Of a stretch of DNA of 41,668 bases, positions 7,962-16,341 are shown one piece after another. Origin of the DNA: Saprospiraceae bacterium (GTDB lineage Bacteria; Bacteroidota; Bacteroidia; Chitinophagales; Saprospiraceae). The stretch spans positions 1-41,668 of the forward strand of contig JANQRV010000577.1 in NCBI GenBank assembly GCA_028284395.1, given 5' to 3'. Position 1 is the first letter of the stretch; the number at the start of each line of letters is the position of its first letter. Both the position numbers and the translations under genes were made by a program. The notes beneath the pieces are model-generated. The model had not been told where the DNA came from and made no database searches. It saw only the letters and a list, made by a program, of their open reading frames with translations.

Positions 7962-9248
7962 ATGAAAAAACCAAAATTAATTTTCTTTAGCTCAGGTGTA
8001 CAACGAAAAATTTTTAGTCACTACTTATTTGATAAAAGCCAAATTGAGACCTTTCCCATCCATTATGTACTTCGGAAAGAAGATGTAAAGCCGGGTCGAA
8101 CCATCGCGATTCTCTGGCTCTCCAATAATGAACGGAGTTGGTTGAAAAAAATCGAAGATCTTTCTCAGCATTTCCCCAAGTTGCCTATTTTTTTAATTGC
8201 AGATGATCCACGGCCGGAAGACCTATTAGCGATCATTCCCTTTCGGATCAGAAGGGTATTTACACTCCCACTGGAAGAAAGTCTATTGTCGAATGCCATT
8301 AAAGAGGAGGTATGTCACAGATCTTATATCGATATCTGGAGTAGAGGTATGAAATTATTTAGAACGGCTCAAAAATTTATTGGCTCAATAGCCTTTCCAA
8401 CATGGCACAAGCCAAGTCAACAAAGCCTTGCCATCGTACCGCAGACCTTGAGTAACCTAACGGATAAAAGGTTTGAGGAAGAAAAGGAGATTGATTTGAA
8501 AGTACAGTTCTTTGGGAAGTTTGAGATTACCGATAAGGATGGTTCTACTAAGGCATTTGGAAATACAAAAAATGCCTCTTTACTGGCCTTTTTATTTTAT
8601 CATCACCAAAAGCCGGTCCATCGTGAAAAACTAATGGAGCGTTTCTGGGGAGAAGTGGCTCCTTCCTCCGCAAGAAATTCATTGAATGTTGCGATACACG
8701 CTATCCGACGAATTATGTCAAAAGCGTTTCCAGGACAAGAGATTATTGTCTTTGAGAATGATTGTTATTCGATCGGTTCGGATCTCGAAATTGTCACGGA
8801 TGTCGAAAGGTTCAATTATTTTTGGCAAAAAGGAAAGGCCATTGAACACAATCAGGGATTGGAAAATTCCCTTGGCCCATACAATAAAGCTCTCAGCATT
8901 TACAAGCGTGATTTCCTCTATGAAATGCCCTATGAAGAATGGTGTGAATCAGTCAGAGACAATCTAAAAGAAACTTATTTATTTATTCTTAACCGACTGA
9001 GTAATTACCACTTCCAGATGGGGGGATACGATGCCTGTATTAACATTTGTAAGCAGATGCTTGAAAAAGATCCCTGTCTGGAGGAAGTACATCAGAAATT
9101 GATGCAATGTTATTGTAAATTGGGACTTTCCGGACTAGCTAAAAAGCAATATCAGAAATGCTGCACGATCTTGGAAGAAGAATTGGAAACCCGTCCTTCG
9201 GAGCCAACGCATGTCCTGTATGAAAAAATCATGTCGGGACAATGCTAG
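7962..9248 (+). CDS. SARP/BTAD-type transcriptional regulator with receiver-like N-terminus
   Basis: A 428-aa protein starting at ATG 7962. Residues about 45-120 look like a degenerate response-regulator receiver: alternating strands and helices ('IAILWLSNNERSWLKKI', 'LPIFLIADDPRPEDLLAI', 'RVFTLPLEESLLSNAI'), but the phospho-acceptor Asp after strand 3 is absent. Residues about 180-265 are an OmpR/PhoB-like winged helix ('VQFFGKFEI...KNASLLAFLFYHHQKPVHREKLMERFW' and 'SARNSLNVAIHAIRR'). Residues about 285-425 are the bacterial transcriptional activation domain, a TPR-like helical repeat ('DFLYEMPYEEWCE', 'CLEEVHQKLMQCYCKLG', 'YQKCCTILEEELETRPS'). This winged-helix-BTAD order is the SARP/AfsR architecture. 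It converges on the App1 gene and shares a CTAG stop with it. Target genes are unknown. Confidence 0.85.
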   Translation: MKKPKLIFFSSGVQRKIFSHYLFDKSQIETFPIHYVLRKEDVKPGRTIAILWLSNNERSWLKKIEDLSQHFPKLPIFLIADDPRPEDLLAIIPFRIRRVFTLPLEESLLSNAIKEEVCHRSYIDIWSRGMKLFRTAQKFIGSIAFPTWHKPSQQSLAIVPQTLSNLTDKRFEEEKEIDLKVQFFGKFEITDKDGSTKAFGNTKNASLLAFLFYHHQKPVHREKLMERFWGEVAPSSARNSLNVAIHAIRRIMSKAFPGQEIIVFENDCYSIGSDLEIVTDVERFNYFWQKGKAIEHNQGLENSLGPYNKALSIYKRDFLYEMPYEEWCESVRDNLKETYLFILNRLSNYHFQMGGYDACINICKQMLEKDPCLEEVHQKLMQCYCKLGLSGLAKKQYQKCCTILEEELETRPSEPTHVLYEKIMSGQC

Positions 9249-10351
9249 TTGATTTTGTTGAAGTAGTCAAATGATAACAGACCTTTGTTGGCGGCATGCT
9301 GCGCTGCATATCGATAGTTCTTGACAAAACTAATATCAATGTCTGGATTTTCATCGATGATTTTCCTGATCCGCTTGGCTCGTTTATTGCAATTGACATC
9401 TCGAATGTAGATGGCCGAGATCTGATGTGGAAAAGAACGTGCAATGTCCAGAAAAAGATCGATGTCTTTTTCTCCACTATCTCCGATTAAGATAAACGTC
9501 ATCTCTGGATAAGTTTGCAGAATCCGCTCTATGTTTTCGTGTTTGTGTCCCTTATAATCTTTGGGGCGCTTCTTATAGGGTAAACCATAATCGCGCAGCA
9601 TCATAGGCCCTAAAGGCAGATTGTTGATCTTAAGAAATTCTTCCAGGAGATCATAAAGATTCCAGGGACTCTTGGATACGTAAAAAACCGGGTTGTCTGA
9701 CTGACCGTCTCTCCCTTTCTTAAGAGCTTGATAGAAAGCCCCGACTTCATTGATTGCCTTTCGTTTACGAGCATTCTTGAGCAGAGTGAGATAGAACATT
9801 TTTAACCGCAAAAGGGAAGTGACTTCCGTCCGGATAATGGTATCATCGATGTCACTAATGATACCAAAGTCAGCTTTGTCTGGTATCAGGACAGAAGCTT
9901 GAACTTCCAATTCCATTTTGCGCCATGGAACGGAAATTAAATTCAGGTCGATACTATTCCAACCGCTTCCGGCGCTTTTCCACGGGGCGTCTAAAGGTGC
10001 ATCAAGGCGAAAATAGCCTTCTAAGTCTGTAGTGAGCCGAAAGGGATTGGTCCCGATTCTAGTTTGGAGGACGGCTTGCCGAATTTCTACTGTAAAAAGC
10101 CTTTTGAAATTATTGATTAAATCCCTCCAGTCGGAATCACTGTCGGATGGGTTGGCGGGAAATCTGCGTTTGCGCAATACTCGTCCTTGCAGGAATACAT
10201 AATCTTTTCGGCCATATCCACGATAAGTGAACACTGCAACCGGGGATTTATTCCCGATTTTGAGCTTTCGCCTAAGCACGTAAAATGCTTTGTCACAGGC
10301 TAGGTGAAAATGTCGAACTAAAATACGAAACACACGTTTCGAAGAAGACAT
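9245..10351 (-). CDS. App1-family phosphatase (DUF2183), likely phosphatidate phosphatase
   Basis: A 368-aa protein. I chose ATG 10351 over a TTG six codons upstream. The N-terminal half (about 35-150) is a beta-rich C2-like module seen in bacterial App1 homologues. The C-terminal half is HAD-like: 'GIISDIDDTIIRT' gives the catalytic D167-x-D169-x-T171 motif, 'VFYVSKSPWNLYDLLEEFL' supplies the motif II Ser/Lys region, and 'FILIGDSGEKDIDLF' is motif IV. Yeast App1 dephosphorylates phosphatidic acid; for bacterial members lipid phosphate is the probable but untested substrate. There is no signal peptide, so it is cytoplasmic or membrane-peripheral. It is separated from the upstream 981-aa gene by a terminator and tail-overlaps the regulator gene by four bases. 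Confidence 0.85.
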   Translation of the reverse strand: MSSSKRVFRILVRHFHLACDKAFYVLRRKLKIGNKSPVAVFTYRGYGRKDYVFLQGRVLRKRRFPANPSDSDSDWRDLINNFKRLFTVEIRQAVLQTRIGTNPFRLTTDLEGYFRLDAPLDAPWKSAGSGWNSIDLNLISVPWRKMELEVQASVLIPDKADFGIISDIDDTIIRTEVTSLLRLKMFYLTLLKNARKRKAINEVGAFYQALKKGRDGQSDNPVFYVSKSPWNLYDLLEEFLKINNLPLGPMMLRDYGLPYKKRPKDYKGHKHENIERILQTYPEMTFILIGDSGEKDIDLFLDIARSFPHQISAIYIRDVNCNKRAKRIRKIIDENPDIDISFVKNYRYAAQHAANKGLLSFDYFNKIN

Positions 10352-10372
10352 CTCTTTTTTTGCCCGCAAAAT

Positions 10373-10413
10373 AAAAAACTACTAACTGGCAATCCAAAAA
10401 ATAGTAGTTTTTT
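10373..10413 (-). terminator. Terminator hairpin after the 981-aa gene
   Basis: A 12-bp perfect stem (10402-10413 with 10373-10384; core CTACTA/TAGTAG flanked by A6 and T6) with a 17-base loop, followed on the minus strand by more T. It begins only six bases after the stop at 10420 and ends 22 bases before the App1 ATG. The flanking A/T arms mean it could act on both strands. Confidence 0.7.
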
Positions 10414-10419
10414 TGTGAA

Positions 10420-13365
10420 TTACCGAATACTGATCAGAAGGAAGTCGAATTGGTGTTGTTGACGGCCGGGAGCATAATCTCGTTCGAAAAGGTAACTATA
10501 CCGAACTCCGAAATCGATGTCTACCAACCGAATAGCACGAACATCGAAGCGCAGTTCTACGCCCGTTGAAGTCATGCTTCCGTTTAGAAAGTCATTGTTA
10601 TCGAATGGAAAACCGGTTTTGAGATCGCCGTAATCGAAGAAAAAGTTGGCTTTAATGCGCTTTATGAAAGCTAAAGGCCCAATGGCAAGATCGGGATACC
10701 ATAAAGGCAAGCTATAATTGAACCCAATGCGAAACACTTCATCACTTAAAAAGCTATCATACCCTCTTGGATAAAAGAACAAATTCGAAAATTTATAATT
10801 GTCCAGGAACTTTGAACGTTGATATCCACCTGATAGGTAAAAACTGTGATTACGGAAAAATCCCGGTAGATACAATAATCCCCGCATGGTGAGTACATCG
10901 CCTTCGAATGGACCGCTGTTAAATAAAGTCCGATAGCGGGCATCCAGGAAAAAACCAAGCCTCGGATTGAGATTTTGTATGGCTCTTCGCTTGAGAGAAC
11001 TAAAGGTGAATTGAAGATCCAGGGCGTGCAGCTTCTCATCCCTCAGTGGAGGTAGGAAAAAAGAACTTAGCTGATCGATCCCCGCTTCACTGATATTTGC
11101 CGTATCCCGGTTAGCGGCAGGCCCATCGATCAAGTTATCAGAATTGGTTTGGATATAGTGGTAATTTGCACTGAGGTTAATGGCAGTTAGGAAATTACCC
11201 TGAGAAAGATTCAGTGGAATCGAGACACCTCCGCTGATGTTATTCTCTGTCCATTCTTCGGCAACCAGTGTAGTAGTGATGGTAGTATCGCCAATTTGAT
11301 CGAACAGGAAAAAATTTGCGGAACGGTTCGCCCGACGGTAATCCACATTAATGATGGGAAAGAGTTCAGCATAAGAGAGACTTCCAATCAACGTCCACTC
11401 ATTCTCATTTAAGTTGTAAAAGGCGCCGGCTTCAGACGAAAGTGTACTGAACTTATTGTCGGAAAGAATTCTTCCTCCGACTATTGGAGGTTCGAGCACT
11501 GGCAAAACACTATGAGGATTGAAGAGTCCCGAAAGTTTATTGAATTTTTTAATGACAAACTGCTCGCTGGGCAAATTCTGAAGAATACTTCGATTGTTAG
11601 AGAGGTCGGGTTTGTAAAATTGATCATTTGACTCAGAAAACCTTACAGGCTGCCACTTATCTTCGTCGATCACAAGGCTTTTAACATTGTACCCGCCAGA
11701 GGAAAAATCACTGTAAGCCAACTTTTGCCCATCCGGGCTCACCGATGGTTGAAAAGCACCAAGTCTTGAATTTGTTACCTGGTATACGGTGGCATTCGAT
11801 CGATCGTAAACAAAAATGTTATTAACTGCCTGAAATCCGGCAGAAAAGTAGATGCGATCGCCGTGTGGGAAAGGGTGACTCAATGGAATCCCGGCAAAAT
11901 CTATTAGGCTTTCACTTTCGCCAGTTTCGATGTCGATCAATTTTAAAGCATGCTTTTCCCCTGCTTTCGCCACCGCAACAATTTTATTCCCTTCGTCGGT
12001 CCATTTTGGATGACTGTAAAAAAGATTTTCGGAATTTGGGATTGTGTGCACAATTTCTCCTGATGCCACATCAATGATGACGATTTCATAAGAAAGATTG
12101 GTTGAAACTCTTACCGCTGCTATTTTTTCAGCATCGGACGACAAGGCTGGAGAAAACAGACGGGATTGACTCGTTATTTTGCGCTTTAGCCCCGATTGGA
12201 TATCATAGATCTTAATGTTCGAATAATTCTTATTGCCCCATCTCGGATGAAACGCAGCCTCTGACCAGCAGAGTATGTCACGAGCTTGCGACAAGGTCGA
12301 AAGGTCGCGGTCGAGAAGGATACCGGGTTCGGTTAACCTCTTCTCCGAACCGTCCTTTTCTAACATATAATAACCGGCTATACGATCGAAACCTCTTTTC
12401 TGAACGATGGTTCGACCATCCTCAAGGAAGATGGGATTGTTGTAATGAATAATGGTATTCTTGGGAGTGGTGTTTAAAGACTGATCTTCGGTATTTTCTC
12501 GTAGAGTTGCTTCTTGCTTCCAAAGGCTGTCCATTGAACTTCTGGTCTTGGCGTAAAGCTCTTTGGTGCCCAATCCGGTGTGGTTTTTCAGGCTTCGACT
12601 AAAGGGAAAAAATAGTCCTTTGTACTGCACTGCATCCGTGACTACCTTTTCCCAGATATCTTCCCCGAAACGCTCCCTGGCATGGGTCGTTAGGTAATAA
12701 CCAAGAGGATACCAACTGGGGACGAAGTCTTTCAGGGAACCCGCGCTAGCTTTCTCATAATTGTAAAGCTTGTTTTCGAGCACCAGAGATCTATACTGCA
12801 TGTTAAAACTCGGGAAGCGGCCACGGCCGGAAGCAGTTAATTTTGTCTCCATATCTACCGCATCTCCTTCAAAGAACCATCTTGGCAATACGGTCGAGAA
12901 CATTCCTCCCCAAGCCCAGGAACCCAGTATGGTCCTAACCAATTTTGTGATTCCCCGATTCGCATTGGCGAATTGCATGACGTGCCGATATTCATGGATA
13001 GCTAGTAGATCTACCCAGTCGGTGGTGATGTCAAATTGAGGGGGCATCATATAAAATTCGGACCGGAATGGGCCGACAGTCACAAAGCCATTTGAAATAG
13101 TCGTTTGGTTGTGCAATATAATAGATACTTTTTCTCTCTTCTCACCTATGGATTCCTGGGGCCGATCCCACATCCGGTGAACGATATTGGCAACTCTCTG
13201 ACTTTGACTTTCCAAGCCATTCGGAAAGATAACCTGCACTTTATCTGTGTTGATCTGACTCCACTTAAGAGACGTCGGGTTTAATCCGAGTGGATTGCTG
13301 GGGACTTGTCCAAATAACATGAACAGATTTATGCAACAAAGGAGGGAAAGGCCAACTTTCTTCAT
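10420..13365 (-). CDS. Outer-membrane zinc-peptidase / beta-propeller / barrel protein
   Basis: A 981-aa protein starting at ATG 13365 with a signal peptide (cleavage near LFGQ-V, residue about 20). Residues about 40-290 are a gluzincin (peptidase MA-like) domain: HEYRH at 124-128 supplies two His ligands and the catalytic Glu, and WFFEG places a third ligand at Glu166. Residues about 300-590 are a TolB/WD40-like propeller with repeated 'SPALSSDAEKIAAV', 'HPKWTDEGNKIVAVA' and 'QPSVSPDGQKLAYSDF' blades. From about 630 to the end there are amphipathic strands. A segment 'FYPRGYDSFLSDEVFRIGF' resembles the RG(F/Y) motif of Omp85-type barrels. Expected location is the outer membrane with the peptidase and propeller in periplasm or outside. 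It has its own promoter (13453-13482) and terminator. Substrate unknown. Confidence 0.85.
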   Translation of the reverse strand: MKKVGLSLLCCINLFMLFGQVPSNPLGLNPTSLKWSQINTDKVQVIFPNGLESQSQRVANIVHRMWDRPQESIGEKREKVSIILHNQTTISNGFVTVGPFRSEFYMMPPQFDITTDWVDLLAIHEYRHVMQFANANRGITKLVRTILGSWAWGGMFSTVLPRWFFEGDAVDMETKLTASGRGRFPSFNMQYRSLVLENKLYNYEKASAGSLKDFVPSWYPLGYYLTTHARERFGEDIWEKVVTDAVQYKGLFFPFSRSLKNHTGLGTKELYAKTRSSMDSLWKQEATLRENTEDQSLNTTPKNTIIHYNNPIFLEDGRTIVQKRGFDRIAGYYMLEKDGSEKRLTEPGILLDRDLSTLSQARDILCWSEAAFHPRWGNKNYSNIKIYDIQSGLKRKITSQSRLFSPALSSDAEKIAAVRVSTNLSYEIVIIDVASGEIVHTIPNSENLFYSHPKWTDEGNKIVAVAKAGEKHALKLIDIETGESESLIDFAGIPLSHPFPHGDRIYFSAGFQAVNNIFVYDRSNATVYQVTNSRLGAFQPSVSPDGQKLAYSDFSSGGYNVKSLVIDEDKWQPVRFSESNDQFYKPDLSNNRSILQNLPSEQFVIKKFNKLSGLFNPHSVLPVLEPPIVGGRILSDNKFSTLSSEAGAFYNLNENEWTLIGSLSYAELFPIINVDYRRANRSANFFLFDQIGDTTITTTLVAEEWTENNISGGVSIPLNLSQGNFLTAINLSANYHYIQTNSDNLIDGPAANRDTANISEAGIDQLSSFFLPPLRDEKLHALDLQFTFSSLKRRAIQNLNPRLGFFLDARYRTLFNSGPFEGDVLTMRGLLYLPGFFRNHSFYLSGGYQRSKFLDNYKFSNLFFYPRGYDSFLSDEVFRIGFNYSLPLWYPDLAIGPLAFIKRIKANFFFDYGDLKTGFPFDNNDFLNGSMTSTGVELRFDVRAIRLVDIDFGVRYSYLFERDYAPGRQQHQFDFLLISIR

Positions 13366-13452
13366 TCTATAAAAGATTAAGGACTTGACAGCAAGTCTAA
13401 TGGAAATGATCCGGAATCACTTTCAAATTCCGGTTTATTGTCGTTTTGGTTT

Positions 13453-13482
13453 CAAAATTAGAAAACTTCGTTTAAACGCAAA
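13453..13482 (-). promoter_or_regulatory. Promoter for the 981-aa outer-membrane protein
   Basis: On the minus strand, TTTG (13482-13479), an 18-base spacer and TAATTTTG (13460-13453). This is an exact match to the Bacteroidota TTTG / TAnnTTTG promoter, with a leader of about 80 bases before the ATG at 13365. Confidence 0.6.
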
Positions 13483-13503
13483 GCTGCTCGTAGTATGCCA
13501 AGA

Positions 13504-14523
13504 TTAGAGGCTCTGCAGGAAGGCCATCGTGTCTACATCATCGGCATAGTCCCACAATTCTGGTTCCTGGGATTTGCCAAAGGGTATCGCTACGTTTTCC
13601 AGTAGAAAGCCCGGTTGCGCTATCAAACACTGGATTTCAGAGGAGCGGTTGGCCAGTTCTCGTTCCAAGGCTTTTTGATCGGAGTAGAATTCGTAATGGA
13701 GGCTGGCAATCCGAGAAGGGATGGCAGTGTTTTGGATCAATAGAATACAACCGTTGGCTAGGTAGGGTTCTTGGTTTAAGACATAAAGTGCGTAGTTGTA
13801 ATCAAAATTATTTTTGTATTTGCTATGTAGAACAATTTGTCGATTTTCATGCAAAGCCTCCAGTAGGGAATCGAATTTATAGCCATCGGGAACATATATT
13901 TTTGAAACATTGCGACAACCTAATCCAAAGTATTGGAAAACATCTCGGCTCAAAGCTAGTAACTCTTCTTGCGATTCGTTACCCGTTAGAATGGCGACAC
14001 CATTGCGATTCTTGCGAATGATATTCGGATGCCTACCAAAGTAAGCTTCAAAATACCGAGCGGAATTATTGCTACCGGTGGCAATGATGGCATCAAATCC
14101 CTGCAATTTTTCCACAATTTCGAAATAGGGGTGCGTTTCTGGATTAATTTCTCTCAGTTTTTTAATGATGTAGGGAACGAGGTACTGGTCTTTCTCCGAA
14201 AGCTTGATTTGGGACTTATGCCCGGCCACAAAGATGGTGATTAAGTCATGAAAACCAACCAACGGGATATTACCCGCCATTACCAGGCCCACGGTCTTTC
14301 TGCTGGTATGCTTGGCCAATTGATATGACTCCAACCATTTTCTAAGTTTGGATGCATCCAGAAAGTTCCCTGCAATCGCCTGAAACATAGCCTCCTGATT
14401 TTCCAGGCTGAACCACTGGTTATGAAATTCGGCACGTTTCATGACCGCCTCACGATACTCATCTTTTTCCGTTAGAACTTCACCAAGCGTTACGAGGGCG
14501 GATATCCTTGTTGCTAACTCCAT
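13504..14523 (-). CDS. Acyl-CoA reductase, LuxC family
   Basis: A 339-aa protein starting at ATG 14523. It belongs to the aldehyde-dehydrogenase-like LuxC family, which reduces acyl-CoA to aldehyde with NAD(P)H. Visible signatures: 'GLVMAGNIPLVGFHDLI' and 'AGHKSQIKLSEKD' near residues 80-120 (the nucleotide/acyl-binding region), 'IIATGSNNSARYFEAYF' near 150, and 'YFGLGCRNVSKIYVP' near 200 with the expected nucleophilic cysteine. The length is short for LuxC (about 480) but normal for the Bacteroidota form. It follows the DUF1415 gene by about 40 bases and probably shares a transcript with it and the pseudouridine synthase. No luciferase or lux partner is present, so the product aldehyde serves another, unknown use. 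Confidence 0.85.
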   Translation of the reverse strand: MELATRISALVTLGEVLTEKDEYREAVMKRAEFHNQWFSLENQEAMFQAIAGNFLDASKLRKWLESYQLAKHTSRKTVGLVMAGNIPLVGFHDLITIFVAGHKSQIKLSEKDQYLVPYIIKKLREINPETHPYFEIVEKLQGFDAIIATGSNNSARYFEAYFGRHPNIIRKNRNGVAILTGNESQEELLALSRDVFQYFGLGCRNVSKIYVPDGYKFDSLLEALHENRQIVLHSKYKNNFDYNYALYVLNQEPYLANGCILLIQNTAIPSRIASLHYEFYSDQKALERELANRSSEIQCLIAQPGFLLENVAIPFGKSQEPELWDYADDVDTMAFLQSL

Positions 14524-14563
14524 TTTTTTAAGTTGTGGGAGAACGAAAATAGGGAATTTTGTT

Positions 14564-15088
14564 TTAAGTCGATGAGTAGAGCTTTCGCAGGAGGCTGATG
14601 TTTCGAGTGGGGATTACAGAAGTGTCACCGTAGCTATCTATAGCCCTACTTATACTTGCTTCACGCAGGAAATGTAACATGGGATAAGGCGATTGATTTG
14701 TTCTGTTGGCTGGATCATTGACTTTGGAGTCGGCAAACTGGTAATGTGGGTGAAAAGAGGCGACCTGAATGATGCCATCTAGCTTTTCTTTTAACAGTAA
14801 GTCATAGATGATAAAAAGTGCTTCATTATAGTCCTCAAATTGTGTAAGAAGATATGGATGGATGAGGAAAGATGTTTCGATCACCGAAGGCCGACAGTTT
14901 TTTAGAAAACTCAATTCCTCCATTATTTGAAGAAACCATTGTTCCAAGTCTTTTGTTTGATGAACTCGATAACGGATCTTCGCGGCATCAAATACACCTT
15001 TCGCGAAGGGACATAAGTTGTGACGGATCACAAAGTGCTCGACCCATGATTTTGTAGTGGCAATGATTTCGGCTGAAGAGTGGTTCAT
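14564..15088 (-). CDS. DUF1415 family protein
   Basis: A 174-aa protein starting at ATG 15088, cytoplasmic by sequence. It matches the DUF1415 pattern throughout: 'W(V)EHFVIRHNLCPFAKGV' near residue 15, 'ETSFLIHPYLLTQFEDYN' near 85, 'IIQVASFHPHYQFADSKVNDPANRTNQSP' near 115 and 'LHFLREASISRAID' near 148. The conserved Cys27, the HPHY segment and the DPANRTNRSP-like segment suggest an enzyme active site, but the family's reaction is not established. Its length is normal for the family (about 175-195). It begins three bases after the pseudouridine synthase stop, so the two are almost certainly co-transcribed and perhaps translationally coupled. Confidence 0.85.
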   Translation of the reverse strand: MNHSSAEIIATTKSWVEHFVIRHNLCPFAKGVFDAAKIRYRVHQTKDLEQWFLQIMEELSFLKNCRPSVIETSFLIHPYLLTQFEDYNEALFIIYDLLLKEKLDGIIQVASFHPHYQFADSKVNDPANRTNQSPYPMLHFLREASISRAIDSYGDTSVIPTRNISLLRKLYSST

Positions 15089-15091
15089 CTA

Positions 15092-16153
15092 TCAAAGATT
15101 CTTGACGGCCGCTTTTCGGCCTCTAAGGTATTTTCGCCAGGCTTCGAGCGTCTCTTGGAATTCGATTGGAAGGTCGGTTTCAAAATACATTTCTTTTCCC
15201 GTTCGCGGATGTACAAACCCCAACGATTGTGCATGAAGAGCGTGGCGGGGAATCAAATTGAAAGTCCGTTCTACAAAGAGTTTGTACTTGCTGAAAACGG
15301 TACCCTTTACAATCCGGTCACCACCATATTTTTCATCATTGAATAAAGGATGGCCAATGTGCTTCATATGGACTCGAATCTGGTGTGTTCTACCCGTTTC
15401 CAGATGGCACTTGATCAAACTAATGTAGTATAAGGGCTCAACCACCTCGTAGTGAGTGACAGCCCATTTTCCTTTATCCTCCTCGGTAAATGTAGTGAAC
15501 TGCTTGCGAAAGCGGGGGTGGCGGCCCACATTTGCCTCGATGGTCCCTTTCGGAGGGTCCGGCTCTCCCCAAACAATTGCGTAGTAAGTTCTTTGAGTCG
15601 TATGATTGAAGAATTGTTTTGCGAGATGGTGCATGGCATACTCGGTTTTGGCCACGACGAGCAGACCACTCGTATTCTTGTCAATTCGATGGACCAATCC
15701 CAACTTGTCGGCATCGTTTCCATGTAAGACCGGTAGGGATTCAAAGTGATAGGCCAAAGCATTTACCAATGTGCCTTTACGATGGCCAATCCCTGGATGT
15801 ACCACAAGTCCAGGAGGCTTGTAAACGATCATCAGGTCGTCGTCTTCATAACGAATATCTAGTGGAAGATCCTGAGGAATGATCTTGGTGCCCTCACCTG
15901 GAGGGCGCGGTAGTACGATGGAAATCTGGTCTCCAGGGCGAACTTTATGATTGGGCTTTACTTCCTTGTCATTGATGGTGATGGCACCGGCCCTAATTGC
16001 TGCCTGGACCCTGTTTCTGGATACTCTGTAGAGGCGATCCATCAGGAACTTATCCAATCGGATCGGTGATTGTTTGACATCAACATCAATAACCTGACGC
16101 TCGAGTAATTCTTCGTTATTGGTTTCTTCCGGTGTTGCATTTTCTTCCCGCAT
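15092..16153 (-). CDS. Large-subunit rRNA pseudouridine synthase, RluA/RluD family
   Basis: A 353-aa protein. The open frame extends to a TTG at 16225, but ATG 16153 is preferred: it begins 'MREENATPEE', an acidic lead-in, and a GGAG lies 17 bases upstream. Residues about 40-100 are an S4 RNA-binding domain ('IRLDKFLMDRLYRVSRNRVQAAIRAGAITIND'). The catalytic domain follows, with 'LVHRIDKNTSGLLVVAKTEYA' carrying the invariant Asp, 'GRTHQIRVHMKHIGHPL' and 'RHALHAQSLGFVHP'. These are RluA-family hallmarks; the S4 domain and length favour RluD, which modifies helix 69 of 23S rRNA. The gene leads an operon with DUF1415 and the acyl-CoA reductase. Confidence 0.9.
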   Translation of the reverse strand: MREENATPEETNNEELLERQVIDVDVKQSPIRLDKFLMDRLYRVSRNRVQAAIRAGAITINDKEVKPNHKVRPGDQISIVLPRPPGEGTKIIPQDLPLDIRYEDDDLMIVYKPPGLVVHPGIGHRKGTLVNALAYHFESLPVLHGNDADKLGLVHRIDKNTSGLLVVAKTEYAMHHLAKQFFNHTTQRTYYAIVWGEPDPPKGTIEANVGRHPRFRKQFTTFTEEDKGKWAVTHYEVVEPLYYISLIKCHLETGRTHQIRVHMKHIGHPLFNDEKYGGDRIVKGTVFSKYKLFVERTFNLIPRHALHAQSLGFVHPRTGKEMYFETDLPIEFQETLEAWRKYLRGRKAAVKNL

Positions 16154-16268
16154 ACTAATACTGCTTTTCACTCCTTTGTTCACCAAGTTGCTCCTTTTGA
16201 GATAGGAAACTCTTTGAACATCCAATTAGTTCAAAAGAGCGCTAAAGTCGAAGTCTAGGATTCAAAAG

Positions 16269-16301
16269 CAAAAATAATTAATTTCTTTATCTTAGGGCAA
16301 A
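16269..16301 (-). promoter_or_regulatory. Promoter of the pseudouridine synthase operon
   Basis: On the minus strand, TTTG (16301-16298), a 21-base spacer and TATTTTTG (16276-16269), an exact Bacteroidota-type promoter. The leader to ATG 16153 would be about 110 bases. The same 188-base intergenic region must also hold the promoter of the divergent MoxR gene. Confidence 0.55.
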
Positions 16302-16341
16302 TAACCTAGATCCTCCTTCGTTCATCATTGATAAAAACAGT

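Noticed and set aside
13504..14523. A bioluminescence (lux) operon suggested by the LuxC-family reductase
   Set aside because: No luxAB, luxD or luxE is adjacent; neighbours are DUF1415 and an rRNA-modifying enzyme.
16154..16225. 24-residue N-terminal extension of the pseudouridine synthase from TTG 16225
   Set aside because: A TTG start without a ribosome binding site; an in-frame ATG at 16153 gives a normal family length. Not fully excluded, since the promoter lies upstream of both.
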